Source: Mesorhizobium shangrilense
GTDB taxonomy: Bacteria > Pseudomonadota > Alphaproteobacteria > Rhizobiales > Rhizobiaceae
Assembly: GCF_028826155.1 (NCBI RefSeq)
Contig: NZ_JAQGPN010000001.1
Location: 1,431,501-1,495,500, forward strand
Length of the DNA stretch: 64,000 nucleotides
Direction: 5' to 3'
How positions within the stretch are numbered: the stretch's first letter is position 1; every line of letters starts with the position of its first letter. The notes under the pieces are model-generated. The model made no database searches and was not told where the DNA came from. It was given only the letters and a program-made list of their open reading frames with translations. Of the stretch, positions 25,312-36,050 are shown piece by piece. A program made the position numbers and the translations under genes.

Positions 25312-26457
25312 CTAAACGAACGCGAACAGATCCTGTCCCAGCATCATCGATTGTCCATCGGGATAGACGTCTGCGAGCAGTTCATCGATCGCTTCTGCAT
25401 AGGGGCCAAGACCGCTTTTGACGGCTTCGTTCAGGACCGAGCCGATGGCGACGATCTTGGTTGCATCGTCAAGGTCGACGCCGGGCCGAACAACGCGTTG
25501 CTCCGCGACATCCTCATAGAAGCCATGAGCGTTCATGAAGAAGTTGTAGGCTCCGCCGGTCAGCGGCTTTCCCATGATCTCTTCATAGGCGAGCGCTACG
25601 GCCTGCTCGAAGCTCAACGAGCCGAATTCGGCATCGAACCACGACTTTCCATCGCCGGCCGTCCCGAGATTGCTCGCGAAGTTGATATAGCGGTTCTCGG
25701 TGTTGAAGTGCGCATAGTAGGCGTCGGAGAGATCAGCCTGGTTGTCCGGGGAGGAGATGAGGTAGGCAAATCCGCCTGAATTCGGGACCCAGCCGAGGAA
25801 GAACTGATAGGTCGCGGCGACAATCTCGACGTTGGAGGACAGCTGATGCCATGCCGGCCTTGGCGCAAAATCCGACAAGAGCACGGAAGTTCCGTTTGCA
25901 AAGTGGAGAGCCTCGACGTCGTAGAGGATGTCATATCCTTCGCTGCCGTTGGACAGGTTCACGTCGACAACATGAAAAACGCCCGGGGCGGCCGGGGTGA
26001 TCTGATAGTCGCCAAGGCTGCCGCTGAGATAGACCGTATCGAAGCCGGCTCCGCCGTAAACATCATCGTCGCCCGACCATGGATCAAACCAGTCATCCCC
26101 CGCATAGCCAGCGAGCCGGTCGCTGTAGGCGGACCCGTAGATGTCATCGTTGCCGGCCAGGGCATAGGAGAACAGGCCGACCGGATCTCTGGTGAGGATT
26201 TCCTCCGCCACGATCGGCGCGTGGGCATTGAAACCGTGGCCTTCGAACGCGACGGCTCCGCCATAGGTAACAACGTAGCTCGTCACGATGCCGCCGGTAA
26301 CGTAGCTTCCGGCGTAGGTGAACCCATGGCCGCGGATAGAGGTCTCCGCGTTGCCGTCCGAGATGACGACTTCGGACGAGGTTGCTCTCGTGACGTAACC
26401 GCTCGGCAGCTGCCCATGGATCATGTCCGTGGGTGCGTATGCTCTGATGACCGCCAT
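25312..26457 (-). CDS. RTX-type calcium-binding repeat protein with DUF4214-like C-terminus
   Basis: The 381-residue protein has no signal peptide. It contains a block of glycine/aspartate repeats (LAGNDDIYGSAYSDRLAGYAGDDWFDPWSGDDDVYGGAGFD, here described by its pattern) typical of RTX nonapeptides, then a VEALHFANGT segment often seen after such repeats, and a C-terminal region (YQFFLGWVPNSGGFAYLI) resembling DUF4214. It ends with DLFAFV, a hydrophobic tail compatible with type I secretion. No dedicated secretion genes are nearby. The start at 26457 has a strong GGGAGGG site; the longer frame from 26502 is not needed. The exact role is unknown. Confidence 0.75.
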   Translation of the reverse strand: MAVIRAYAPTDMIHGQLPSGYVTRATSSEVVISDGNAETSIRGHGFTYAGSYVTGGIVTSYVVTYGGAVAFEGHGFNAHAPIVAEEILTRDPVGLFSYALAGNDDIYGSAYSDRLAGYAGDDWFDPWSGDDDVYGGAGFDTVYLSGSLGDYQITPAAPGVFHVVDVNLSNGSEGYDILYDVEALHFANGTSVLLSDFAPRPAWHQLSSNVEIVAATYQFFLGWVPNSGGFAYLISSPDNQADLSDAYYAHFNTENRYINFASNLGTAGDGKSWFDAEFGSLSFEQAVALAYEEIMGKPLTGGAYNFFMNAHGFYEDVAEQRVVRPGVDLDDATKIVAIGSVLNEAVKSGLGPYAEAIDELLADVYPDGQSMMLGQDLFAFV

Positions 26458-26663
26458 TGTTCCCTCCCCAAGCCGCGGCCAGGAGAGCAGTTGCCCGTGC
26501 ACGTGTCAAACGTGGGGAGTGTGCGCGGGCGCAGGCGCCATTGGCGCCAATTGGCCCCGTCAATTTTGCACGATGCGAGGCACGCCGCATCAGTTGCGAT
26601 CGCAGCAGGGAACAACAAACGTCCGGAAAAATGCAGAGATTACAATTCTCTACGAGAGCCGAC

Positions 26664-26753
26664 TGGCGGAGAGGGAGGGATTCGAACCCCCGATACCCTT
26701 GCGAGTATGCCGCATTTCGAGTGCGGTGCATTCAACCACTCTGCCACCTCTCC
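26664..26753 (-). tRNA. tRNA-Ser (CGA)
   Basis: The reverse strand folds as a class II tRNA of 90 nt including an encoded CCA. The acceptor arms are GGAGAGG and CCTCTCC, the anticodon loop reads CTCGAAA giving anticodon CGA, there is a long variable arm, and the T arm contains GGTTCGAAT. It decodes UCG. Confidence 0.95.
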
Positions 26754-27200
26754 GCGGGGCGTGGTCGCCTGGCCGGCGCGGCGCAGTACATAACGGTTGA
26801 TCTGTCGACCGACAAGGCCATTCTCGGGAAAATTCAACAGCAGAATCCAAGTCGCATGCGCCGCATCGCCGCGGTGCGGTTTGCTGCGGGTCGCGCAGCA
26901 CGCCGTCTGTTTCATCCGATCGACGTGATCCGGTCGGCGAGGGCTGGCATGCATGGGGCAGCCGGGGTGGACATGCTTCGTGCGCAACCGCTGCTCGACA
27001 TTGTAGCGGTGACAAGTTTCCGCTACCGCTGGGCGATCCTTGCCTTGACTGGCTTTGCGGCTTCGGGTAGTGACCCGCACCACGGCGTGGAGGAATCCGC
27101 GCCGCTTTGATTTTTGTAGAAACCCGTACGACTGACAAAAAGACGGCCCGGACCGCCCAGTGCGTTCCAACAAGGCCGACCGAACAGCGAAAGGTAAAAA
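26754..27200. other. Intergenic region upstream of rplU
   Basis: These 447 bp contain no supported gene. A TTGACT at 27045-27050 followed 17 nt later by TAGTGA is a weak candidate promoter for the ribosomal genes. The longer reverse-strand frames that cross this gap lack protein character. A leader structure for ribosomal autoregulation is not obvious by eye. Confidence 0.4.
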
Positions 27201-27812
27201 ATGTTCGCAGTCATCAAAACGGGCGGCAAGCAGTATCGCGTCGCCGCCAACGACCTCCTGAAGGTCGAGAAGGTCGCCGGCAATGTCGGCGACATCGTGG
27301 AATTCGGCCAGGTTCTCGCTTTCGGCGAGGGCGACCAGGCAACCGTCGGCGTTCCGTTCGTCGATGGCGCGCTGGTCACCGCGGAAGTGGTGGAGCAGGG
27401 CCGTGGCGAGAAGGTCATCGCCTTCAAGAAGCGCCGCCGGCAGAATTCGCGCCGCAAGCGCGGCCACCGGCAGCTGCTGACGACCGTCAGGATCACCGAG
27501 ATCCTCACGGGCGGCGCCAAGCCTTCGAAGAAGGCGGCGACGAAGGCCGTGAAGGCGGATGTCGTCGACGACATCGCGCTGATCGGCGGCATCGGCGAGG
27601 TGCTGAAGGAAAAGATGACGGAAGCGGGCTTCGGCACGCTGAAGGCGATCTCGAAGCTGAAGAAGGCCGACATCGCCAAGCTTGATGAGGAACTGAGCCT
27701 CGGCGGCCGCATCGAGCGCGAAGAGTGGGTCGAGCAGGCCAAGGAACTCCTGGCCGGTAAGCCGCCGCGCGCCAAGGTTGACCAGGAAGCCGCTGCGGCG
27801 GATAAAGAGTAA
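27201..27812 (+). CDS. rplU: 50S ribosomal protein L21 with C-terminal extension
   Basis: Residues 1-103 are canonical L21 ([25 protein letters not shown]...[17 protein letters not shown]). A further 100 residues follow a lysine/alanine linker and include a helix-hairpin-helix-like unit ([31 protein letters not shown]). E. coli L21 ends at 103 residues; the extension is common in Rhizobiales and its role is unknown. The gene starts with AAAGGTA upstream and is followed by rpmA after 26 nt. Confidence 0.97.
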   Translation: MFAVIKTGGKQYRVAANDLLKVEKVAGNVGDIVEFGQVLAFGEGDQATVGVPFVDGALVTAEVVEQGRGEKVIAFKKRRRQNSRRKRGHRQLLTTVRITEILTGGAKPSKKAATKAVKADVVDDIALIGGIGEVLKEKMTEAGFGTLKAISKLKKADIAKLDEELSLGGRIEREEWVEQAKELLAGKPPRAKVDQEAAAADKE

Positions 27813-27838
27813 CGTTCGAGGACTGAAGGAGTAATCCT

Positions 27839-28108
27839 ATGGCACACAAGAAAGCTGGCGGTTCATCGCGCAACGGTCGTGATTCCGAATCCAAGCGCCT
27901 CGGCGTGAAGAAGTTCGGCGGCGAGAAGGTTCTCGCGGGCAACATCCTTATCCGTCAACGCGGCACCAAGTGGCACCCCGGCGTCAATGTCGGCATGGGC
28001 AAGGACCATACGCTTTTTGCGCTCGAGCACGGCGCAGTCGCATTCAGCAAGAAAGCCAACGGCCGAACCTACGTATCGGTCAATCCGATCATGGACGCAG
28101 CGGAGTAG
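27839..28108 (+). CDS. rpmA: 50S ribosomal protein L27
   Basis: The 89-residue protein is a full-length L27 ([35 protein letters not shown]). Its N-terminal tail reaches the peptidyl transferase centre. GAAGGAG precedes the start by 6-9 nt. It is co-transcribed with rplU and ends before a strong terminator. Confidence 0.98.
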   Translation: MAHKKAGGSSRNGRDSESKRLGVKKFGGEKVLAGNILIRQRGTKWHPGVNVGMGKDHTLFALEHGAVAFSKKANGRTYVSVNPIMDAAE

Positions 28109-28183
28109 CCGGTATCCGCACTTCAACACCGGCGCCCCATCTCGGGAACCGGTGTCTGGAGCGAAGAATCCAGGAAAGGATCA

Positions 28184-28222
28184 GGGGAGATGGGTCGCCA
28201 TCTCCCCTTTTTATTTTTCTTT
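28184..28222 (+). terminator. Strong Rho-independent terminator after rpmA
   Basis: A perfect 10-bp stem (GGGGAGATGG 28184-28193, CCATCTCCCC 28198-28207) with loop GTCG is followed directly by a T-rich run (TTTTTATTTTTCTTT). It ends only 14 nt before the next start codon, so the acetyltransferase gene must use read-through or a promoter overlapping the hairpin. Confidence 0.92.
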
Positions 28223-28236
28223 GACTGGAGGATCAC

Positions 28237-28827
28237 ATGGTTGCCGAAACGGAAGACACCGAAGACGAAAGTCTGCGGATCGAACGTCCGATCCTGAAGA
28301 CGGAGCGCATGGTCATGCGCCCGCCGCACGAGGGCGACGTCGCGGCGCTGGCCGAACTGGCGGACAATCGCGCGATCGCCGAGATGGTGGCCCGCATGCC
28401 GCATCCCTATGGCGAGGCGGAAGCCCGTGCGTTCGTCGCCATGGCGTCGCGCCCGAGCCAGGCCGGCGCGGTCTACGCGCTTACCCTGGCGGGCTCGGGC
28501 GAACTGGTCGGTTGCGCCGGGCTGAGCGCTACCGAGCGCGGCCTCGAACTGGGCTACTGGGTCGGCGAACCATACTGGAACAAGGGCTACGCCACCGAGG
28601 CGGCGCACGCGCTGGTCGATCTCGCCTTCCGGGCGACCTCGATCCATGTGCTGCACGTCGCCTGCCGGGTCATCAATCCGGCATCGCGGCGCGTCGTCCA
28701 CAAGTGCGGGTTCCAGTATGCCGGGCAGGGGATGATCGATTCGATCGTCGCCGGCCGGGTTCCGGTCGAGCGCTACCGGCTCGACCGCAAGGCCTGGACC
28801 AGCCTGCGCAACTGGGCGCGGCTATAG
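28237..28827 (+). CDS. GNAT-family N-acetyltransferase (RimJ/RimL-like)
   Basis: The 196-residue protein has the GNAT layout of RimJ/RimL enzymes: LKTERMVMRPPHEGDVAALAELA, then GLELGYWVGEPYWNKGYATEAAHALVDLAF around the acetyl-CoA site, and NPASRRVVHKCGFQYAG near the end. It likely acetylates a protein N-terminus or a small molecule. A CTGGAGG site precedes ATG 28237. It occupies the usual rhizobial position between rpmA and obg. Confidence 0.9.
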   Translation: MVAETEDTEDESLRIERPILKTERMVMRPPHEGDVAALAELADNRAIAEMVARMPHPYGEAEARAFVAMASRPSQAGAVYALTLAGSGELVGCAGLSATERGLELGYWVGEPYWNKGYATEAAHALVDLAFRATSIHVLHVACRVINPASRRVVHKCGFQYAGQGMIDSIVAGRVPVERYRLDRKAWTSLRNWARL

Positions 28828-28863
28828 CTGCGGCTGAAGGCCGGCGGCAGGTGGACATGCCCA

Positions 28864-30610
<1,747 letters not shown>

Positions 30611-30668
30611 TCGCGATGGCCGCATCGACTGCGACCCCCCTCTGGCCTTTTTGCGAGATCGCATTCGC

Positions 30669-31814
30669 ATGACAACTCTATCGCTCCAGAAATATCGCCG
30701 CATCACCGTGAAAATCGGGTCGGCGCTGCTGGTCGACCGTGGTTCCGGGCTGAAGCGCGACTGGCTGACCGCATTGGTGGACGACGTGGCCGACCTGATC
30801 GAGGGCGGGGCCGAGGTGCTGGTCGTTTCCTCCGGGGCGATTGCGCTTGGCCGAACGATCCTCGGGCTTAAGCAGCGCGCCCTGAAGCTCGAGGAGAGCC
30901 AGGCGGCGGCGGCGGTCGGGCAGATCGCGCTGTCCAGCGCCTGGTCGGACGAACTCAACCGCAAGGGACTCCGCTCGGGGCAGATCCTGGTGACGCTCGG
31001 CGACACTGAGGAGCGCCGCCGCTATCTCAATGCGCGCGCCACCATCTCGACGCTGCTCAAGATGGACGCCGTGCCGATCATCAACGAAAACGATACGGTG
31101 GCGACCACGGAAATCCGCTACGGCGACAACGACCGGCTGGCGGCCCGGGTCGCCACAATGATGGGCTCGGACCTCCTGGTGCTGCTGTCGGACATCGACG
31201 GGCTCTACACGGCCTCGCCTGCCGTCGATCCGAACGCGAAATTCATCCCGGTCGTGGACCGCATTACGCCTGAGATCGAGGCGATGGGCGGCGGCGCCGC
31301 GTCGGAACTGTCGCGCGGCGGCATGCGCACGAAACTCGACGCGGGCAAGATCGCCACGCTGGCGGGGACCGCGATGATCATCGCATCCGGCACCCGGCTG
31401 AACCCGCTTTCCGCAATCGAGCGGGGCGAGCGCGCGACCTTCTTCAAGCCGAGCGCGCGGCCGGTGAAGGGGTACAAGACCTGGATCGCCGGCAATCTGG
31501 AGCCGGCCGGGCGGCTCACCGTCGATGCCGGCGCGGTCGGCGCGCTGATGTCGGGCAAGTCGCTGCTGCCGGCCGGGGTGAAGCTCGTCAGCGGGACGTT
31601 TTCGCGCGGCGACACGGTTGCGGTGCTGACGCCGGACGGCCATGAGGTCGCCCGCGGGCTGATCGGCTACGACTCGGCGGATGCCGTGCGGATCGCCGGG
31701 TTGAAGACGGCTGAGATCGAAGCGGTGCTGGGCTACCAGTCGCGCTCCGCGATGATCCACCGGGACGATCTGGTGCTGGGAGCGGTTGCGGCCGAATTGC
31801 CTGCCGCCGGTTGA
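30669..31814 (+). CDS. proB: Glutamate 5-kinase
   Basis: The 381-residue protein has the amino-acid-kinase domain ([52 protein letters not shown]) and a C-terminal PUA domain. It makes glutamyl 5-phosphate, the first step of proline synthesis. The gene lies 58 nt after obg and 60 nt before proA. Confidence 0.96.
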   Translation: MTTLSLQKYRRITVKIGSALLVDRGSGLKRDWLTALVDDVADLIEGGAEVLVVSSGAIALGRTILGLKQRALKLEESQAAAAVGQIALSSAWSDELNRKGLRSGQILVTLGDTEERRRYLNARATISTLLKMDAVPIINENDTVATTEIRYGDNDRLAARVATMMGSDLLVLLSDIDGLYTASPAVDPNAKFIPVVDRITPEIEAMGGGAASELSRGGMRTKLDAGKIATLAGTAMIIASGTRLNPLSAIERGERATFFKPSARPVKGYKTWIAGNLEPAGRLTVDAGAVGALMSGKSLLPAGVKLVSGTFSRGDTVAVLTPDGHEVARGLIGYDSADAVRIAGLKTAEIEAVLGYQSRSAMIHRDDLVLGAVAAELPAAG

Positions 31815-31874
31815 GTTGCCGTTGCGTCCTTTGCGGTGTAAGCGGGCAGTCGATCGAATGCCTGCGAGGCGCAT

Positions 31875-33161
31875 ATGCTGACTGCCAATGAGAATTCCCG
31901 CGAAGACACTGCCGCGCTGATGGCCGCCATCGGCCGCAAGGCGAAGGCTGCCGCGCGACCATTGGCGGTGGCTTCCGCGGAACGCAAGCACGCCGCCCTG
32001 GTGGCGATGGCCGACGCCGTCATCCGCAACCAGGACGCCATTCTCGACGCCAATGCGCTCGACATGAGGAACGGCGAGGAGAGCGGCCTGTCGTCCGCAT
32101 CGATGGACCGGCTGAACCTGACGCCCGCCCGCATCCGCGACATGGCGAACGGCATCCGCGCCATCGCCGACCTGCGCGATCCCGTCGGCGAGGTGATCGC
32201 CGAATGGGATCGGCCCAACGGCCTTCGCATCGAGCGCGTGCGCACGCCGCTCGGCGTCATCGGCGTCATCTACGAGAGCCGGCCCAACGTCACGGCGGAT
32301 GCCGGAGCGCTCTGCCTTAAGGCCGGCAATCCGGTCATCCTGCGCGGCGGCTCGGACTCGATCAATTCATCGCTCGCCATCCACGCCTGCCTGGTCGAAG
32401 GGTTGAAGGCCGCAAAACTGCCCGCGGAAGCGATCCAGCTGGTGCCGACCACGGACCGCGCCGCCGTCGGCGAGATGCTGAAGGGGCTTTCGGGCAATCT
32501 CGACGTGATCGTGCCGCGCGGCGGCCGCAGCCTGGTCGAGCGCGTCCAGAACGAGGCGCGCGTGCCGGTCTTCGCTCATCTGGAAGGGCTGTGCCACGTC
32601 TACATCGACCGTTCGGCCGATCTCGACATGGCGGTGAAGGTCGTCGTCAACGCCAAGATGCGGCGCACCGGAATCTGCGGCGCGGCCGAGACGCTGCTGA
32701 TCGACCGCGCCGTGGCCGGGACGCACCTCGTGCCGATCCTCGATGCGCTCGCCAAGGCGGGCTGCGAAATCCGCGCCACCGATGAGGTGCGCTCGGCGTT
32801 CCCCACGGCAAAGCCGGCGAAGGAGCAGGATTGGGCGACGGAGTATCTCGACGCCATCATCTCGGTGAAGCTGGTCGACGGCATCGGCGAGGCGATCGAG
32901 CACATCGAGACGCACTCTTCGCACCATACCGAAGCGATTATCGCCGACGACGCGTCGGCCGTGGAACGCTTCTTCAGCGAGATCGACTCGGCCATCCTGC
33001 TGCACAACGCCTCCACCCAGTTTGCCGATGGCGGCGAGTTCGGCATGGGGGCGGAGATCGGCATCGCGACCGGCAGGATGCATGCGCGCGGACCCGTCGG
33101 GGTGGAGCAGCTCACCTCGTTCAAGTATCGCGTGCGCGGGGCAGGGCAGGTGCGGCCATAG
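31875..33161 (+). CDS. proA: Gamma-glutamyl phosphate reductase
   Basis: The 428-residue protein is a ProA of the aldehyde dehydrogenase superfamily: [24 protein letters not shown], the catalytic Cys in [13 protein letters not shown], and [30 protein letters not shown] near the end. It reduces glutamyl phosphate to the semialdehyde. It follows proB and precedes nadD by 26 nt. Confidence 0.97.
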   Translation: MLTANENSREDTAALMAAIGRKAKAAARPLAVASAERKHAALVAMADAVIRNQDAILDANALDMRNGEESGLSSASMDRLNLTPARIRDMANGIRAIADLRDPVGEVIAEWDRPNGLRIERVRTPLGVIGVIYESRPNVTADAGALCLKAGNPVILRGGSDSINSSLAIHACLVEGLKAAKLPAEAIQLVPTTDRAAVGEMLKGLSGNLDVIVPRGGRSLVERVQNEARVPVFAHLEGLCHVYIDRSADLDMAVKVVVNAKMRRTGICGAAETLLIDRAVAGTHLVPILDALAKAGCEIRATDEVRSAFPTAKPAKEQDWATEYLDAIISVKLVDGIGEAIEHIETHSSHHTEAIIADDASAVERFFSEIDSAILLHNASTQFADGGEFGMGAEIGIATGRMHARGPVGVEQLTSFKYRVRGAGQVRP

Positions 33162-33187
33162 CCGAACGCCCGCTCCACCAGGGGGAG

Positions 33188-33904
33188 ATGTCCGGCAGCA
33201 TGCACGGGGCTGATCGGAGTGATGCATCGGCGGGGGGCGCGACCCTCCTGTCCCGCTACCTTCACATGCCGCACGCCGAGAAGGGCATGCAGGTCGGCCT
33301 GTTCGGCGGATCGTTCAACCCGCCGCATGCCGGCCACGCGCTGGTCGCGGAGATCGCGCTGAGACGCCTGGCGCTCGACCAGCTCTGGTGGATGGTCACG
33401 CCCGGCAATCCGCTCAAGAGCACGCGGGAACTCGCGCCGCTCGCCGAACGGTTGAGGCTGTCCGAGGTCATCGCGGAGGATCCGCGCATCAAGGTGACAG
33501 CCTTCGAGGCGAGCTACAGCGTGCGCTTCACGGCCGACACGCTGGCCCTGGTCAAGAAACGCAACCCCGGCGTGGATTTCGTCTGGATCATGGGTGCCGA
33601 TAATCTCAGCGATTTCCACCGCTGGCAGCGGTGGCGCAAGATCGCGACGACCTTTCCGATCGCCGTGATCGACAGGCCGGGGTCGACGCTCTCGTTTCTG
33701 TCCTCGGTGATGGCCAAGACCTTCGACCATGCGCGGATCGACGAAGCCGACGCGCCGCGGCTCGCCCACATGAAGGCCCCGGCCTGGACCTTCATCCATG
33801 GCCCGCGCTCCTCGTTGTCGTCGACCGCACTGAGGGAGAAGGCGAAAGGAGAGATGGATTCCGCATCCGAGACGCCGTCGTCTCCGTTACGAAAGGCCAG
33901 ATGA
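33188..33904 (+). CDS. nadD: Nicotinate-nucleotide adenylyltransferase
   Basis: The 238-residue protein carries the nucleotidyltransferase motif GLFGGSFNPPHAGH (about 37-50) and the C-terminal SSTALREK equivalent of ISSTxxR. It adenylates nicotinate mononucleotide in NAD synthesis. Its N-terminus is about 30 residues longer than minimal NadD. ATG 33188 has GGGGGAG very close, and starts at 33200 or 33266 remain possible. The family order proA-nadD-rsfS-rlmH is typical for Rhizobiales but is here interrupted by the mechanosensitive channel gene. Confidence 0.93.
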   Translation: MSGSMHGADRSDASAGGATLLSRYLHMPHAEKGMQVGLFGGSFNPPHAGHALVAEIALRRLALDQLWWMVTPGNPLKSTRELAPLAERLRLSEVIAEDPRIKVTAFEASYSVRFTADTLALVKKRNPGVDFVWIMGADNLSDFHRWQRWRKIATTFPIAVIDRPGSTLSFLSSVMAKTFDHARIDEADAPRLAHMKAPAWTFIHGPRSSLSSTALREKAKGEMDSASETPSSPLRKAR

Positions 33905-33928
33905 TGCGGCTTGTCCGAAGCGCGGCCT

Positions 33929-34828
33929 CTACTGACGCACGGGTTCCGGCGCATCTCGGTGGCGATGCTGCGCCGGGCTGGGCCGTTCTGGCGCGTCGTC
34001 CTGCTGCGCCGGAACGTTGGCAGCTGGCGAGAAGGGCGTGCCGGCCTGCTTTAGCCGCGTCAGCGCGCGCCGCATCAGGTCGATCTTCACCCCCCAAAAG
34101 TCCTTGTTCGAAGTCCAGTAGCGCAGGCTGATCGCCATTGAGGCGTCAGTCAGATTGCTGATGAAGGCGCTGGGCGCAGGCAGCCTGCTGACGCGCGGAT
34201 CCGTTGTTGCCAGGTCAACGAGCAGTTTCATGGTGGCGTCGAGGTCGGCGGCGTAGGACAGGTTGAACGTGATGTCGCTGCGACGCGTGCCGTTGCGGCT
34301 CGCGTTTCGCACCGGCTCCTTCCAGAGCTTCGAATTGGGCGCCAGGATATAGCTGCCGTCCGCCGCGCGCAGCCGCGTGGCGAACAGTCCGATTTCCTCG
34401 ACATCGCCGGCAATGGCGCCAACCTCGATGGACTCCCCGATCCGGAAGGGCCGCAGGATCAGCAGCATGATGCCCGCCGCGATGTTCTGCAGCGTGCCCT
34501 GGAGCGCAAGACCTATCGCCAGGCCGACCGCGCCGATGGCGGCGATGATGGACGCCGTCTGCACGCCGAATTGCCCCAGCACCATCACCAGGACCAGGGC
34601 GAGGACGACGTAGCGCGCGAGCTGCGAGAAGAAGTTGCGCAGGGTGGCGTCGAAACCGTGGATGTTGCCGAGTCCGGCCCTTATCCCCCTCTCGACGAGA
34701 CCTGCGGCCAGATAACCTCCGATGATTAGCACGATCGCGCCTATCACCGAGAAGGAGTATGCCACCGCGAGCGCCGAGAGTGCTCCCCAACTGCTCTGGA
34801 GGCTCGCCCACGCTGCGTCCAATTCCAT
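33929..34828 (-). CDS. Small-conductance mechanosensitive channel (MscS family)
   Basis: The 299-residue protein has three membrane helices, with the third, glycine/alanine-rich pore helix QTASIIAAIGAVGLAIGLALQGTLQNIAAGIMLL, followed by the MscS middle beta domain (RPFRIGESIEVGAIAGDVEEIGLFATRL) and a C-terminal domain. It opens on membrane tension after osmotic downshock. ATG 34828 is preceded by GAGGAAAG. It lies on the opposite strand inside an otherwise collinear housekeeping row. Confidence 0.92.
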   Translation of the reverse strand: MELDAAWASLQSSWGALSALAVAYSFSVIGAIVLIIGGYLAAGLVERGIRAGLGNIHGFDATLRNFFSQLARYVVLALVLVMVLGQFGVQTASIIAAIGAVGLAIGLALQGTLQNIAAGIMLLILRPFRIGESIEVGAIAGDVEEIGLFATRLRAADGSYILAPNSKLWKEPVRNASRNGTRRSDITFNLSYAADLDATMKLLVDLATTDPRVSRLPAPSAFISNLTDASMAISLRYWTSNKDFWGVKIDLMRRALTRLKQAGTPFSPAANVPAQQDDAPERPSPAQHRHRDAPEPVRQ

Positions 34829-34954
34829 GAAGCTTTCCTCGTTTTCTTGGAGGTTGCTAAACCGATCGGGCACAAAAGGGTTCCGGAACACCCTTCGGAC
34901 GTCTTGAAACTGGCAGGGAACTCTGCCTATGTTCGTTGTGCATCGCGGGAAGCG

Positions 34955-35398
34955 ATGATTTGGTTGTCCGGATCGAAAGGAAAGACGCTGAGAACAGCAC
35001 TACGGAAGAAGGCGGATTCTCTGCCTTCGCCGGCTGGGATGAGCCGCGAACTGGATGCGTCCCAAGCCATTGAAACGGTCCTGGCCAGTCTTGAAGACTC
35101 GAAGGCCGAAGATATCGTCTCCATCGACATCAGACGCAAATCGTCCCTGGGCGACTACATGGTCGTGGCCTCCGGGCGATCCCATCGTCATGTCGCGGCC
35201 GTGGCCGAGCACCTGATCAAGGCTCTCAAGGATGAGGGTTTTGGGCAGGCGCGGGTCGAGGGGCTGCCGAGCGCCGACTGGGTTCTGATCGATTCGGGCG
35301 ATGTCATCGTGCATGTTTTCCGACCCGAAGTGCGGGAGTTCTACAACATCGAAAAGATGTGGCAGGCGCCCGACCTCGAGGACGAAACGGTCCACTGA
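34955..35398 (+). CDS. rsfS: Ribosomal silencing factor RsfS
   Basis: The protein has the RsfS core (VLASLEDSKAEDIVSIDIRRKSSLGDYMVVASGRSHRHVAAVAEHL...GLPSADWVLIDSGDVIVHVFRPEVREFYNIEKMW). It binds L14 and blocks 50S/30S joining during starvation. From ATG 34955 it is 147 residues, with a 35-residue basic N-terminal tail (TALRKKADSLPSP) that seems conserved in rhizobia. ATG 35039 would give a 119-residue form closer to the E. coli length of 105. Confidence 0.93.
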   Translation: MIWLSGSKGKTLRTALRKKADSLPSPAGMSRELDASQAIETVLASLEDSKAEDIVSIDIRRKSSLGDYMVVASGRSHRHVAAVAEHLIKALKDEGFGQARVEGLPSADWVLIDSGDVIVHVFRPEVREFYNIEKMWQAPDLEDETVH

Positions 35399-35434
35399 TC
35401 GGGATGCCGCGCGGCTGACGTCGCCGGAGCGCGA

Positions 35435-35917
35435 ATGAAGATTCATGTCCACGCCGTGGGCCGCATGAAGGCTGGCCCCGAGAAGGAGCTTGCCGAGCGC
35501 TATCTCGACCGGTTCGCCAAAGCGGGTCTGCAGCTCGGCTTCGATTTCGCTGGCGTGGCGGAGCTGATGGAAAGCCGGGCGGCGTCGCCTGCGGAACGCC
35601 AGCGCGAGGAGGCGGAACGGCTGAATTCGCAGTTTCCCGCGGGTTCGGCGATCATACTCCTCGACGAGCGCGGCAAGAACGTCTCTTCGCAGCAGTTTGC
35701 CGATCGGCTGGCGGGCTTCCGGGACGCCGGTCACAAGGCGCTGGCCCTGGCCATCGGCGGCCCCGACGGACATGCCGCCGGCCTGCGCGACAGGGCGGAC
35801 TTCGTCCTGTCCTTCGGCGCACTCACCTGGCCGCACCAGCTGGTGAGAATCATGCTGGCGGAACAGCTCTACCGGGCCGTCACGATTCTGTCCGGCCACC
35901 CCTATCACCGGGCCTGA
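35435..35917 (+). CDS. rlmH: 23S rRNA pseudouridine-1915 N3-methyltransferase RlmH
   Basis: The 160-residue protein is a SPOUT methyltransferase: MKIHVHAVGRMKAGPEKELAERYLDRF at the start, ALAIGGPDGHAAGLRD at the knot, FGALTWPHQLVRIMLAEQLYRA and the C-terminal SGHPYHRA. It methylates position 1915 of 23S rRNA on mature ribosomes. It lies 36 nt after rsfS. Confidence 0.96.
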   Translation: MKIHVHAVGRMKAGPEKELAERYLDRFAKAGLQLGFDFAGVAELMESRAASPAERQREEAERLNSQFPAGSAIILLDERGKNVSSQQFADRLAGFRDAGHKALALAIGGPDGHAAGLRDRADFVLSFGALTWPHQLVRIMLAEQLYRAVTILSGHPYHRA

Positions 35918-35983
35918 CAAGCAAGCCGAATTCAGACACATTGCGTTGCGATGCTTTTGCCTCGCGGAACCGCTTCGGTATGG

Positions 35984-36002
35984 TTGACAGTTCGTTAACG
36001 AA
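35984..36002 (+). promoter_or_regulatory. TTGACA element abutting a 12-bp palindrome upstream of envC-like gene
   Basis: TTGACAG (35984-35990) is directly followed by the perfect palindrome TTCGTTAACGAA (35991-36002), 48 nt before the start of the EnvC-like gene. This looks like a promoter -35 element with an overlapping operator. No good -10 hexamer is seen. The binding protein is unknown; the core TTAA is only half of a CtrA site. Confidence 0.4.
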
Positions 36003-36050
36003 GGGGCCGCTAGGATCGTACGCCGCTCAATTCCGAGACGCATTCGCTTG

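Noticed and set aside
24917..25315. 132-codon frame between the binding-protein and RTX genes
   Set aside because: It begins inside the binding-protein gene on the other strand, and its sequence has atypical Cys/Arg/Ser-rich composition.
26240..26330. GTAACGTAG repeats within the RTX gene as further copies of the operator-like motif
   Set aside because: They lie in coding sequence and reflect repeated Val-Thr-Tyr codons; the CCGTWACGTRC part is absent.
32367..33799. Reverse-strand frames over proA and nadD
   Set aside because: Both underlying plus-strand genes are certain. The antisense frames have no start signals.
35970..36000. GGAAC at 35967-35971 as an EcfG promoter for the envC-like gene
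   Set aside because: No CGTT falls at 16-17 nt spacing; the only CGTT is further downstream inside the palindrome.
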